Shown here: positions 1 to 7,207 of the stretch, in pieces
How the letters are laid out: each line of letters opens with the position of its first letter
How positions within the stretch are numbered: position 1 is the stretch's first letter
IMG/VR virus record: IMGVR_UViG_3300047560_001018
Span: 1 to 50,914 of that record
Strand: one strand, 5' to 3'
From: a virus
DNA: 50,914 nucleotides
Program-made: the position numbers and the translations under genes
Notes under the pieces: model-generated
Database searches by the model: none
Told to the model about the DNA's origin: nothing
The model's input: the letters and a program-made list of their open reading frames with translations, nothing else

Positions 1-25
1 CTAATATGTTGAGACATAATATGTA

Positions 26-55
26 TTGACATATCACAATGGAATCAAATATGGT
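26..55 (+). promoter_or_regulatory. Putative left-arm promoter
   Basis: A TTGACA box (26-31) is followed after 18 bases by TATGGT (50-55), upstream of the first rightward gene. The sequence around it carries two copies of a GAATCA..ATATGGT motif (43-55 and 62-78), which may be a binding site or a second weak -10. The promoter call is from consensus only. Confidence 0.5.
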
Positions 56-102
56 TAAATAGAATCATATATGGTCACACACAAAAAAAAGGAGATCCAC
101 CC

Positions 103-402
103 ATGAACCGCGTTTCAACCTTTAACGAGATCAAAGCTTTAATCCTCGAAGCTTATCCAGACTTCGCGGACTACGACTACGCAGAGATCTGCCACGCCGT
201 AGCTGATAGCTTGAACCCGATCTACTACGCTAAGATCGTGGAGATCTGGGACACGCTTGCCATGGATGATCGCAACCGCTGGATGGACTTCGGCTACGAG
301 CGCGGGCAGACTATCTTCGACCTTATGGCTACCGACATCTACCACTACCACTTCGACCTTGCCCACGCCGTATTCAAGTCGCTTAAGAAGGAGCTAGACT
401 AG
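103..402 (+). CDS. Hypothetical acidic protein, 99 aa
   Basis: First gene of the left arm. The ATG at 103 follows an AAAAGGAGATC ribosome site with good spacing. The product is acidic and rich in Tyr, Asp and Trp, with no membrane segment or motif I recognise. It starts a long series of small overlapping genes; in phages such early blocks often encode host-takeover or anti-defence proteins, but nothing in this sequence shows that function. Confidence 0.75.
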   Translation: MNRVSTFNEIKALILEAYPDFADYDYAEICHAVADSLNPIYYAKIVEIWDTLAMDDRNRWMDFGYERGQTIFDLMATDIYHYHFDLAHAVFKSLKKELD

Positions 403-506
403 TGTGGACTTCTGCCCGTTGCGCGGAATGCGACCGCGTGTTTGACTTTAACAACCCGATAGACGCCGAAGAATTTATTTACGGACATGATTGCGAAGGA
501 GCTTAA
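402..506 (+). CDS. Tiny zinc-finger-like protein, 34 aa
   Basis: The GTG start at 402 overlaps the preceding TAG by one base (TAGTG). The product carries CAECDRVF near residues 7-14 and a C-terminal HDC, a C-x2-C...H-x-C arrangement that could bind one zinc ion. Phage genomes often carry such minimal zinc knuckles of unknown role. It is supported by the exact stop-start overlap and by the Cys pattern; no function can be assigned. Confidence 0.55.
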   Translation: MWTSARCAECDRVFDFNNPIDAEEFIYGHDCEGA

Positions 507-509
507 CCT

Positions 510-713
510 ATGCCACACAAGCGACTAAAGAAGCTAGAAGCCAAAGCTATGGACAACCTACTCGACCCTAGCACAACGATTTGGTTTGACGCACGAAACG
601 CTGAAGTGCCAATTTCAATTGCCATTGACTTTGTTAGGGATCTATTGGTAATATTTGATACCGAATACGGAGACCGCATTGAGACCAGCTACATTGAATT
701 GAAGGAGATCTAA
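510..713 (+). CDS. Hypothetical protein, 67 aa
   Basis: ATG at 510 follows GAAGGAGCTTAACCT, so the ribosome site lies in the end of the previous gene. The product has a basic N-terminus (residues 1-15) and then a compact stretch of alternating hydrophobic residues ending in IETSYIELKEI. It resembles small one-domain beta-rich phage proteins, but I do not recognise a family. Confidence 0.7.
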   Translation: MPHKRLKKLEAKAMDNLLDPSTTIWFDARNAEVPISIAIDFVRDLLVIFDTEYGDRIETSYIELKEI

Positions 714-715
714 GA

Positions 716-1003
716 ATGTTTAACAAGAGCGCACTAGAGACACGCAACGACCTAGCTAAGTATTTCAACGCGGTAGACCAGCTGATCACGATCTGGTGGA
801 GCGAAGAAGATATGCACCTACTGGTAGAGAATCAAGATCTACCGACCGACACCGAAGATTGGCTACACGAGAACGCGGCGCGTGTCTGGCTTGAATTTAC
901 CCAAAGCGGCACTTACGATTGGGTGCTAGACCGCGCCATGGATCTAATGCGCGAGACCTTGATTGAATATGTTCGAGACGCACACAAAGGAGAGACCAAC
1001 TAA
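716..1003 (+). CDS. Hypothetical acidic protein, 95 aa
   Basis: ATG at 716 follows AAGGAGATCTAAGA. The protein is acidic and Trp-rich (IWWSEE, VWLEF, YDWVL) and looks helical; there is no membrane segment. Its C-terminus HKGETN is dictated by the ribosome site of the next gene, which is embedded in the last codons before TAATG. Function unknown. Confidence 0.75.
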   Translation: MFNKSALETRNDLAKYFNAVDQLITIWWSEEDMHLLVENQDLPTDTEDWLHENAARVWLEFTQSGTYDWVLDRAMDLMRETLIEYVRDAHKGETN

Positions 1004-1173
1004 TGAAGAGCTACAACACACACTGGGTCGCTGATCTGGCGGTCATGACGATTACGATTGACGAATGCCAGAGCGAGGAAGAAGCCGAACAGCGATCGTT
1101 TGAGATCTTGGAAGCTTACCTAGGCGAGAGCCACGATCTGTTTCACCTTGACGAAGTAGAGGAGTATAACTAA
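1003..1173 (+). CDS. Hypothetical small protein, 56 aa
   Basis: Begins at the ATG of a TAATG overlap with the preceding gene, with AAAGGAGAGACC as ribosome site, and ends in another TAATG overlap. The acidic product has an N-terminal beta-like half (YNTHWVADLAVMTITID) and an acidic helical C-terminal half. Such a layout is typical of small one-strand/one-helix phage proteins, but the function is unknown. Confidence 0.7.
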   Translation: MKSYNTHWVADLAVMTITIDECQSEEEAEQRSFEILEAYLGESHDLFHLDEVEEYN

Positions 1174-1388
1174 TGCTGAAGCCAATTGGATCTTGGACTT
1201 GCGAATCCTGTGGAGCTGGAGCTGACGCTAAAGCAAAGGATTGTTGCGACTACTGTATTCTCACGATCTTTAGTGGCTACCACGCACTAGAGCTTAACGA
1301 AGCTTTTGAGAATTACAACAACACAAACGATTGGAACAACGACACTTGCGACTATTCGCCAGACGGAGACAAAGGAGACACTAACTAA
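1173..1388 (+). CDS. Zinc-ribbon-like protein, 71 aa
   Basis: ATG at 1173 overlaps the previous stop. Residues 9-28 hold CESC and CDYC pairs (C-x2-C...C-x2-C) that would form a zinc ribbon; the rest is an acidic, Asn-rich tail ending DKGDTN, again shaped by the embedded ribosome site of the next gene. A nucleic-acid or protein-binding role is plausible from the zinc site alone. Confidence 0.7.
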   Translation: MLKPIGSWTCESCGAGADAKAKDCCDYCILTIFSGYHALELNEAFENYNNTNDWNNDTCDYSPDGDKGDTN

Positions 1389-1672
1389 TGGGCTACACTA
1401 CCACCGAAGGAATCATTGACAGCCACGCGGCACTAGAGCAACAGCTGGCATGGCACTTAACCTATAACCACTTCCCACCTGTGCCAACGAGTATGATCCC
1501 CGTTTGCATTGAAGCGATTGAAGCTGGTCACGATGAAGACTGGGATCGCCTGATCTCACTACCCATGGGAATTGGGTATAAAGGTTTGACAGTAGCACCG
1601 GCTATTGCTATCATTGAATCACACCACCTAGACAGCTGGTTGAACAGCGATGAAGATTACGAGGAAGACTAA
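1388..1672 (+). CDS. Hypothetical protein, 94 aa
   Basis: TAATG overlap with the upstream gene; the ribosome site is AAAGGAGACAC. The product is acidic, with a central helical part and an acidic tail (LNSDEDYEED). No domain is recognised. Translationally coupled to both neighbours. Confidence 0.7.
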   Translation: MGYTTTEGIIDSHAALEQQLAWHLTYNHFPPVPTSMIPVCIEAIEAGHDEDWDRLISLPMGIGYKGLTVAPAIAIIESHHLDSWLNSDEDYEED

Positions 1673-1854
1673 TGGATATGCCAGAGAACGCACAGTATGT
1701 CATTGACGACTATTTGACCGCTTGCTGGTCGGATGATCCACGAGCGGAGAAGCTGGCCGAACAGCGCATGGAGAACCTACGCGGACAATTCGATGAAGCC
1801 ACGATCTTGGAGTGGACTAAGCAACGATCGGAAGCGATCTACGGGACACGATGA
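1672..1854 (+). CDS. Hypothetical protein, 60 aa
   Basis: The start overlaps the preceding TAA (TAATGGATATG), and a second ATG lies two codons in. It is a charged helical protein with many Glu, Arg and Gln. The end overlaps the next gene by ACGATGA. Function unknown. Confidence 0.65.
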   Translation: MDMPENAQYVIDDYLTACWSDDPRAEKLAEQRMENLRGQFDEATILEWTKQRSEAIYGTR

Positions 1855-2081
1855 AACACACGACCATGACCATTCGCGGCTTGATCAATTACCTTCAGAC
1901 CATTGAAGATAAAGAGCAAGCGGTGATCTGGCAGATGTATTTAGCCAGACACTTCCCAATCCCACCCAATAAGCGAGACCGCTTTCCACTAATAGCGGAA
2001 CGCGTTAATAGTGATGATTCAGTATGGGCAAGCGCCTATTGGTTAATTGATTCGATAGTAGAGGATGTAGTAAATGGTTAA
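1851..2081 (+). CDS. Hypothetical protein, 76 aa
   Basis: ATGA overlap with the upstream gene. The sequence TIRGLINYLQTIEDKEQAVI near the N-terminus looks like a strand-helix domain seen in several short phage proteins, and a second helix ends in YWLIDSIVEDVV. No catalytic motif. It overlaps the next start by eight bases. Confidence 0.65.
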   Translation: MKHTTMTIRGLINYLQTIEDKEQAVIWQMYLARHFPIPPNKRDRFPLIAERVNSDDSVWASAYWLIDSIVEDVVNG

Positions 2082-2232
2082 TGAAGTTTTGGTTAAGAAG
2101 GGATCTACGATTGTGATCCGCGCAAAGAATGTAGGACACGCAATTAAGATCTTTGAAGGTAAGTTTGGCCACGATCTACAGTGGGCAATTGAGAACGAAG
2201 GATACACACTAGAAATGGCAGGAGAAAACTAA
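2074..2232 (+). CDS. Hypothetical protein, 52 aa
   Basis: ATG at 2074 lies inside the end of the preceding gene. The product has an N-terminal beta pair (VLVKKGSTIVIRAKN) and a helix, and ends at a TAA just before the next ATG. It is supported by gapless fit between its neighbours and a coding-like composition; function unknown. Confidence 0.6.
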   Translation: MVNEVLVKKGSTIVIRAKNVGHAIKIFEGKFGHDLQWAIENEGYTLEMAGEN

Positions 2233-2739
2233 ATGGGTCTGGATCAGTTGTTGGAAGCGCGTCAATATGTATCGCGCAAGGTTTACAACAAGGAAGCACA
2301 GGACTACGAAGCTAACCCACACTACGAGACGCTGGTAGCTGACAACTTCCCGAAGGACTTGAACAAGTTTGCAGAATTCGCTGGCGGCACTATCGCTATG
2401 AATGTGGCACAGTGGCGCAAAGCTAACCAGATCCACCGCTGGTTTGTTGAGAACATTCAAGATGGCGAGGATGATTGCGACGAGTATATGGTCACGCAGG
2501 AAGAGCTGGGCGAGCTGGGTTTGATCATTGACCAGATCTTGGATGTTCCAGCTGGCACAGAGGAACGTATCACTGTAGCTGAAGAGCTACTGCCGGTCGA
2601 ACAGGGCTTCTTCTTTAGAAGCTACGAGTATGATGAATACTACTTTGAGCAATTGGAATACACGCTGAAGGTAATCAAGCACTTGGCACAGAGCGAAGAC
2701 TTTGATAAGCTATCGTTCTACTATTCATCGAGCTGGTAA
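2233..2739 (+). CDS. Hypothetical acidic protein, 168 aa
   Basis: ATG at 2233 is preceded by a GGCAGGAGAAAACTAA site. It is the largest product of the first block: acidic, mostly helical, rich in Tyr, Phe and Glu, without Cys pairs or membrane segments. I do not recognise a family. Confidence 0.75.
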   Translation: MGLDQLLEARQYVSRKVYNKEAQDYEANPHYETLVADNFPKDLNKFAEFAGGTIAMNVAQWRKANQIHRWFVENIQDGEDDCDEYMVTQEELGELGLIIDQILDVPAGTEERITVAEELLPVEQGFFFRSYEYDEYYFEQLEYTLKVIKHLAQSEDFDKLSFYYSSSW

Positions 2740-2748
2740 GGAGACACC

Positions 2749-3090
2749 ATGAACAAGAAGACACGCGACTACGACCTAAATATGTGGTATACTCACGAAG
2801 GGAACGAGCTAGTATTCTCGCTCTATCACCTTGAGATAAGTATCAACGGCACGATTCAGACCATGACTGACGAGCTATACGATAGCTTCACTGTGCCACA
2901 GGTAGAGCGCGAGATCGTAGACCAGTGGATCTTGGACACTTATGGCATTGCCATTGATGAGACCGAAGACGCATGGGTTGAGCTGAAGCCAACCCACGAG
3001 CGACCACTAGCGTTGCTAGCACCGAAGACCGCTGGCCGTCTAGCTGACCTACCAGAGTATGAGATTTACGATTGGAGAGAACGCGTATGA
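2749..3090 (+). CDS. Hypothetical protein, 113 aa
   Basis: ATG at 2749 follows AAGGAGACACC. The product is a mixed alpha/beta acidic protein without recognised motifs. Its end overlaps the next start by four bases (ATGA at 3087-3090), indicating translational coupling. Confidence 0.75.
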   Translation: MNKKTRDYDLNMWYTHEGNELVFSLYHLEISINGTIQTMTDELYDSFTVPQVEREIVDQWILDTYGIAIDETEDAWVELKPTHERPLALLAPKTAGRLADLPEYEIYDWRERV

Positions 3091-3293
3091 TCTACGCCGT
3101 ATACGAGAAGACCGGCTTTCGGCCAGTGTTCACGAGCAAGTCGAAGGCCAAGCTGGATGAATACCGACCAGCTAACGCCACCGAAGATGTGAGAACGTTT
3201 CAAGAACTGACCGAACGGCAGGTGCTGGCACTCACGCTAACGCAAGCTACCTTCATGGAGATGTTGATCTCTGAAGGGAGTAAGGCGGATTAA
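3087..3293 (+). CDS. Hypothetical protein, 68 aa (paralog of next gene)
   Basis: ATG at 3087 is chosen over an earlier in-frame ATG because it gives the ATGA overlap with the stop of the preceding gene. The N-terminus MIYAVYEKTG is closely matched by VYVNVVEKTG at the start of the next gene, pointing to a local duplication of a small beta-hairpin/helix domain. Function unknown. Confidence 0.65.
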   Translation: MIYAVYEKTGFRPVFTSKSKAKLDEYRPANATEDVRTFQELTERQVLALTLTQATFMEMLISEGSKAD

Positions 3294-3294
3294 C

Positions 3295-3507
3295 ATTGTA
3301 TATGTGAACGTAGTTGAGAAGACGGGGCAATTCATGGGAGTATATGAGAGCAAGGACTTGGCATTCTCTGCCATGGCACACGCCATGGACATTAGCAAAG
3401 ATCCAGAGTTTAGCGCATTGACCATTGAATATCCGCTGATCTCTGGTAAGATTGATAAGCACCAAATTACAGTAGAGGATATTTTAAATGGCAAGAACGA
3501 AGAATAG
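3295..3507 (+). CDS. Hypothetical protein, about 70 aa, possible ATT start
   Basis: Comparison with the paralogous gene just upstream extends the reading frame to an ATT codon at 3295 with AAGGCGG about five bases before it; the first conventional start is GTG at 3304, about fourteen bases from that site. From GTG the product is 67 aa. The shared motif VVEKTG and the following strand match the neighbour. The start is uncertain, and the function unknown. Confidence 0.5.
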   Translation: MVYVNVVEKTGQFMGVYESKDLAFSAMAHAMDISKDPEFSALTIEYPLISGKIDKHQITVEDILNGKNEE

Positions 3508-3985
3508 CGTAGACGTAGAACCGATCGCGAAGGCTAGGCTACGAGAGAAGGCGCGAATCGAGGAAGCAAAGATCAGGGCGAAGGCTTTCATTGCAGAGCA
3601 GACCGCAGACGCTAGGGCTTCTGTGCTAGCGGCCGTTCGCGACGCATACCTTAGCGGAGCGAGCAAGCGATCAATTGCTTCAGCGTATGGCACTAGTGAT
3701 CCGCACACGATCAACACGCTGATCCAGCAGTCGCTGGCAGACGTGAGTGTATCAGAGGATAGCACCGGCGGTTCAAGCTGGAAGATCGCCGCGCTAGAAG
3801 ACGGTAGCTACTATCTACAGGTATGGAACTTGGGTGACGATAAGCGCACTGGTGAGACTACCATTACGCTAGATGAAGACGGCGTGAACTTTACCGCCAT
3901 TGACGGAGACTTGTGGGTTGCCACTCTGGTATACCGACTTGGCCTTGTGCAGGAAATTATGAAGGAGATTCGTGGACGAGCTTGA
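3488..3985 (+). CDS. Putative DNA-binding protein with HTH-like segment, 165 aa
   Basis: The N-terminal 45 residues are strongly charged and helical, rich in Ala, Arg, Lys and Glu. Residues around 53-75 (DAYLSGASKRSIASAYGTSD) look like a resolvase- or sigma-type helix-turn-helix. The C-terminal half is beta-rich, with many Asp, Gly and Thr. It may be a regulator or an accessory DNA-binding protein. The ATG at 3488 overlaps the end of the previous gene. The HTH call is by eye only. Confidence 0.65.
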   Translation: MARTKNSVDVEPIAKARLREKARIEEAKIRAKAFIAEQTADARASVLAAVRDAYLSGASKRSIASAYGTSDPHTINTLIQQSLADVSVSEDSTGGSSWKIAALEDGSYYLQVWNLGDDKRTGETTITLDEDGVNFTAIDGDLWVATLVYRLGLVQEIMKEIRGRA

Positions 3986-4196
3986 GCTGATTGACCTAGC
4001 TGAATACTACAGCACTGAGCTGGGATCTAATATTCTAATGGGTGTCGAGGACGGGGATGCGTGGCTGGATTGCGGCCGAACGAATGGCCGTGAATACTTC
4101 GAGAGTATTAATGATCTTGAGGATCGCGTCAAGCGGTTGTATCAGGAAAAGCTGCCGGACTACGACTACACCGATCCACTAGAGGGTTGGATTTGA
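3972..4196 (+). CDS. Hypothetical acidic protein, 74 aa
   Basis: GTG at 3972 has a strong GAAGGAGATTC site in the tail of the previous gene. The product is acidic (LIDLAEYYSTELGSN... DYTDPLEGWI), without recognised motifs. Function unknown. Confidence 0.65.
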   Translation: MDELELIDLAEYYSTELGSNILMGVEDGDAWLDCGRTNGREYFESINDLEDRVKRLYQEKLPDYDYTDPLEGWI

Positions 4197-4426
4197 TCAT
4201 ACTAATGTTTGCATTAGTTGCGTTCTACACGCTACTGGTGAATAGGAACTTGAAGAAGGAGCAGACTAATGAGACCACAGCTACCAAAGCTTACACTGGA
4301 AGCCGAGCAGCTAGCGGTATGCGAGAGGATTATCTCAGAGGATACTATGTCAGCCCTCAACGCCAGCCTAATGGGCTCTGGCAAGACTCTAATGGCTACC
4401 GAAGTCGCATTGAGGACAGCTTCTGA
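4187..4426 (+). CDS. Possible small membrane protein overlapping the helicase
   Basis: The frame opens with TTG at 4187 or 4193, or ATG at 4205, and encodes one clear membrane span (LIILMFALVAFYTLLV) followed by a polar tail. It overlaps the helicase start by about 158 bases, more than any other pair in the left arm, and the polar tail could simply be the helicase gene read in another frame. The hydrophobic N-terminus fills an otherwise empty gap, so at least that part may be expressed. Confidence 0.3.
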   Translation: MDLIILMFALVAFYTLLVNRNLKKEQTNETTATKAYTGSRAASGMREDYLRGYYVSPQRQPNGLWQDSNGYRSRIEDSF

Positions 4427-5642
4427 AGTCGTGCTGATCATCGGTCCACTGAATACCTTCTGGGGTTGGTATGACACAATCATGCGCCAGACGGATTACT
4501 TTGCCAGAGTAGTGAAGATTGACTCGAGCAAGAATGGCAAGATCGCCATGGAAGAATTGCAGACCGGAAAGCATGGATGGTATTTCATTGGTCGCGAATA
4601 CTTCCGCACTAAGGAGTGGAGCAAGTTTACCAAGATTGACTATGCCATGGTTGATGAAGTGCAGTCATTCCAGAACCGAACCAGCAAGGGATTCAAAGCA
4701 CTTAAGTCGCTGAATGCCAAGCGCAAACTGGCCATGTCAGGAACGCCGTTTGGCAACCGTTTTGAAGGTGCATGGGCAGTTACCAAGTGGCTCTGGAAAG
4801 AGCAAGTTCCTAATTCATTTTGGAATTGGGCGCACGAGTGGTGTGACATGGGCTGGTCGCCGTTTACTAAGTATGAGATCCTAGGCGAAAAGAATCCCGG
4901 AATGTATGCAGCGAACCTGCCATGCTATGTTCGTATCGAACCAAACCACAACCTTGAGGTAATCGAGGAGACGATCTTCGTTGATCTAGCACCGGCACAG
5001 AAGAAGATCTATGACAAGTTCCAGAAGGATCTGGTAGTGTGGCTAAAGGACAATCCGCTGGTCGCTGAAGTTCCAGTAGCTGCGCGTATTAGACTTCGCC
5101 AGATGACCCTAGCTGTGCCAAGCATTGGCGATGAAGGCGAGATCTACTTCGAGGATGACGCAGTATCTACCAAGTGGAACGCGCTACATGATCTAGTTAG
5201 CGATAACCCAACTGACAAGATGTTGATCTTGACAGATAGCCAAAAGTATGCTAAGATTGTGACTAACAGATTGAATGCCAAGTCGGCAGTAGCGTTTGAG
5301 TGGTCTGGCCAAGCCAACCAGAAGCAACGCGAGACGGCTAAGCAAGCGTTTATCAACGGCGATCTGCAGTATATCGTCGCTGTTATTCCGGCGATTGCAG
5401 AAGGCGTGGACGGGCTGCAGGAGTCATGCTCTACTGTCGTGTGGCTATCGCACAGCGACAACAACCTGATGAACCAGCAGGTGTTGGATCGCATTCGACG
5501 CCGTGGCCAGAAGGAAGCTGTTAAGGTTTACGATATCGTAGCCCGTGATACTTACGATGAAGGCCAGCTAGACACACTACTTAAGCGTCAGCTTGAGATG
5601 AATGGAACACTACGAGGAGGACAAGTTGTCGAAGATGAATGA
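4269..5642 (+). CDS. SNF2-like superfamily 2 DNA helicase, 457 aa
   Basis: ATP-dependent DNA translocase or helicase expected to act in replication or recombination. Visible motifs: Walker A SLMGSGKT (33-40), Walker B/motif II DEVQ (129-132), motif III SGTP (157-160), and in the second RecA-like lobe AEGVDGLQ (motif V) and QQVLDRIRRRGQ (motif VI, from about 403). The DEVQ box in place of DEAH/DEAD is a variant. The length fits compact phage SNF2-type helicases. The ATG at 4269 has GAAGGAGCAGACTA before it. The last codons overlap the next small gene. Confidence 0.93.
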   Translation: MRPQLPKLTLEAEQLAVCERIISEDTMSALNASLMGSGKTLMATEVALRTASEVVLIIGPLNTFWGWYDTIMRQTDYFARVVKIDSSKNGKIAMEELQTGKHGWYFIGREYFRTKEWSKFTKIDYAMVDEVQSFQNRTSKGFKALKSLNAKRKLAMSGTPFGNRFEGAWAVTKWLWKEQVPNSFWNWAHEWCDMGWSPFTKYEILGEKNPGMYAANLPCYVRIEPNHNLEVIEETIFVDLAPAQKKIYDKFQKDLVVWLKDNPLVAEVPVAARIRLRQMTLAVPSIGDEGEIYFEDDAVSTKWNALHDLVSDNPTDKMLILTDSQKYAKIVTNRLNAKSAVAFEWSGQANQKQRETAKQAFINGDLQYIVAVIPAIAEGVDGLQESCSTVVWLSHSDNNLMNQQVLDRIRRRGQKEAVKVYDIVARDTYDEGQLDTLLKRQLEMNGTLRGGQVVEDE

Positions 5643-5739
5643 GCTATGGTTGCAGGAGATGTATGGAGACTTTGAAGAAGGCGTGGCTTGGCTGGTGCCT
5701 GACAGCCCAGTGCAACCTGTGTCCAACCCAGATAACTAA
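5635..5739 (+). CDS. Hypothetical peptide, 34 aa
   Basis: ATG at 5635 overlaps the helicase stop, with GGAGGACAAG upstream as ribosome site. The product is acidic and Trp/Pro-rich (MNELWLQEMYGDFEEG...). It may be a real coupled gene or a chance frame; the ribosome site and overlap favour it. Confidence 0.5.
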   Translation: MNELWLQEMYGDFEEGVAWLVPDSPVQPVSNPDN

Positions 5740-5778
5740 TTATAGCTGCAAGTGTAGCTGCCACGAGAAGGAGAAGAA

Positions 5779-5934
5779 ATGATTAAGATCACTAGCCGAG
5801 GCCTTGAGATTGACAACCCAAGTATGGAAGAGCTCAAGCAGCTCGACAAGATCATGGAGTCGATCCGCGCTGAAGAGCGCGACCAGATCATCGCACGAAT
5901 CGAAGAGAAAAGCGAGTGCGTATGCGGGTGCTAG
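5779..5934 (+). CDS. Small coiled-coil protein with Cys tail, 51 aa
   Basis: ATG at 5779 follows GAGAAGGAGAAGAA. The product is helical and charged, and ends in ECVCGC, a Cys-rich tail that might bind metal or form disulfides. It overlaps the methylase-like gene by 19 bases. Function unknown. Confidence 0.6.
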   Translation: MIKITSRGLEIDNPSMEELKQLDKIMESIRAEERDQIIARIEEKSECVCGC

Positions 5935-6509
5935 TAGCGTGTGAGTATAGCGGCAAGGTTCGAGACGCTTTCATCGCGGCCGGCCACGACGCAATGAGTT
6001 GCGATCTGTTGCCTACCGATTCGCCGGGGCCACATTACCAAGGTGATGTATTCGATATCATCGACGACGGTTGGGATCTGATGATCGCACATCCGCCATG
6101 CACCTACTTGACTAATGCCGGAGTTAGCTGGCTATACCGCAAGGAAGGTCGCTGGGAACAAATGCGCGAAGGTGCAGAGTTCTTTAAGCGATTGCTTGAA
6201 GCTGATATCCCAAAGATCGCAGTTGAGAATCCTGTCATGCACAAGTATGCAAAAGAGATCATTGGCCAGAGTCAGGCGCAGGTAGTCCAGCCATGGATGT
6301 TCGGACACTTGGAGCAGAAGGGCACCGGCTTGTGGCTAAAGGGATTACCACTACTCGTGCCAACCAATAATGTTAAGGAGGAAACCATGCAGCTGCCATA
6401 CAGCGAGCGACAGCGAATCTTGAGCCTATCGCCTAGTGCAGATCGCTGGAAGATCCGTAGTGAAACTTACAGTGGCATTGCACAAGCAATGGCAGAGCAA
6501 TGGGGATAG
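5916..6509 (+). CDS. Cytosine-methylase-like phage protein, 197 aa
   Basis: Opens with VLVACEYSGKVRDAFIAAGH, resembling the FxG/AdoMet-binding start of C5 cytosine methyltransferases. It continues with D30LLP, DLMIAHPPCTYL (PPC motif, about 58-69) and AVENPVMHKYA, which parallels the ENV motif. At under 200 aa it is much shorter than classical C5 methylases and has no recognisable target-recognition domain. Proteins of this type are common in phages and are annotated as methylases, but activity is not established by sequence. GTG 5916 is used; ATG 5922 is an alternative. Confidence 0.75.
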   Translation: MRMRVLVACEYSGKVRDAFIAAGHDAMSCDLLPTDSPGPHYQGDVFDIIDDGWDLMIAHPPCTYLTNAGVSWLYRKEGRWEQMREGAEFFKRLLEADIPKIAVENPVMHKYAKEIIGQSQAQVVQPWMFGHLEQKGTGLWLKGLPLLVPTNNVKEETMQLPYSERQRILSLSPSADRWKIRSETYSGIAQAMAEQWG

Positions 6510-6519
6510 GAGAGAACAA

Positions 6520-6798
6520 GTGACTAACCAAGAAAATAACCTAGAGGCTTTGCACATCCACATTGAGGGACTGCAAGCCACGCTCACTAAACGCAACGCC
6601 CGTATCACTCAACTAGAAGCACAGGTTTCAGAGTTGAAGATGAATCCTGAAGCAGGGGCTAAAGAAACTAAGGCTTACAAGGCTGGTTGGAAAGCCTGTG
6701 CCAATCATCTACAAGATGCGGCTCGTAAAATGGCCTATGAACTTCGTGAAATTGATAAGGAAGCGTTCAAAATCTGGTTAGAGGGAGAGAACAAGTGA
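6520..6798 (+). CDS. Coiled-coil hypothetical protein, 92 aa
   Basis: GTG at 6520 is chosen because GGAGAG precedes it and because the same GGAGAGAACAAGTGA cassette starts the next gene; the in-frame upstream ATG lies inside the methylase-like gene. Residues 8-40 form a heptad-like coiled coil (LEALHIHIEGLQATL... ITQLEAQVSELK), and the rest is a basic helix. Function unknown. Confidence 0.65.
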   Translation: MTNQENNLEALHIHIEGLQATLTKRNARITQLEAQVSELKMNPEAGAKETKAYKAGWKACANHLQDAARKMAYELREIDKEAFKIWLEGENK

Positions 6799-6983
6799 GC
6801 TGCAACCACTCACAAGAAACTGCTTACATCGCCTGCATTGATTGCGACATTGAACACGCAACATTGACGGAGCGTGAACGCATCAATGGCATCATTGAGC
6901 AATTTATTGAAAATAGCGACTATCCAGAGGTTGTAAGTAGTCTTCAATGGTTGCAGGATGTTATCAAGGGAGAGAGCAAGTGA
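6795..6983 (+). CDS. Small Cys/His protein, 62 aa
   Basis: GTG at 6795 overlaps the previous TGA (GTGA). The N-terminus holds C3NH5 and C15-x2-C18 with a nearby His, a potential zinc site, followed by a helical tail. The ribosome site is the same cassette as in the genes on both sides. Function unknown. Confidence 0.6.
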   Translation: MSCNHSQETAYIACIDCDIEHATLTERERINGIIEQFIENSDYPEVVSSLQWLQDVIKGESK

Positions 6984-7207
6984 AGAACGCAGTAGAGAAG
7001 CTAAGCTTTACTCAGCAGTATGTTGAATGGAAGCGAGCAAAGGAATGGGTATCACACCAGTGGACGCCGGAGGAGTTTTTGCGAGAGGCTATCCTGCTAG
7101 AGAAGGAAGAGGTATACAACCAGATCTATGACATTCTAATGGAGGAAGATGATTGCACACCAGAAGTTGCGCTAGCCAAGATTCGCGACCTAGTATTCGA
7201 TGAGTAA
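6980..7207 (+). CDS. Hypothetical protein, 75 aa
   Basis: GTG at 6980 sits in the third copy of the GGAGAG-N-CAAGTGA start cassette and overlaps the previous stop; the longer frame starting at 6947 has no ribosome site. The product is helical, acidic and Trp-containing. It ends inside the ATG of the WhiB-like gene. Confidence 0.65.
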   Translation: MKNAVEKLSFTQQYVEWKRAKEWVSHQWTPEEFLREAILLEKEEVYNQIYDILMEEDDCTPEVALAKIRDLVFDE

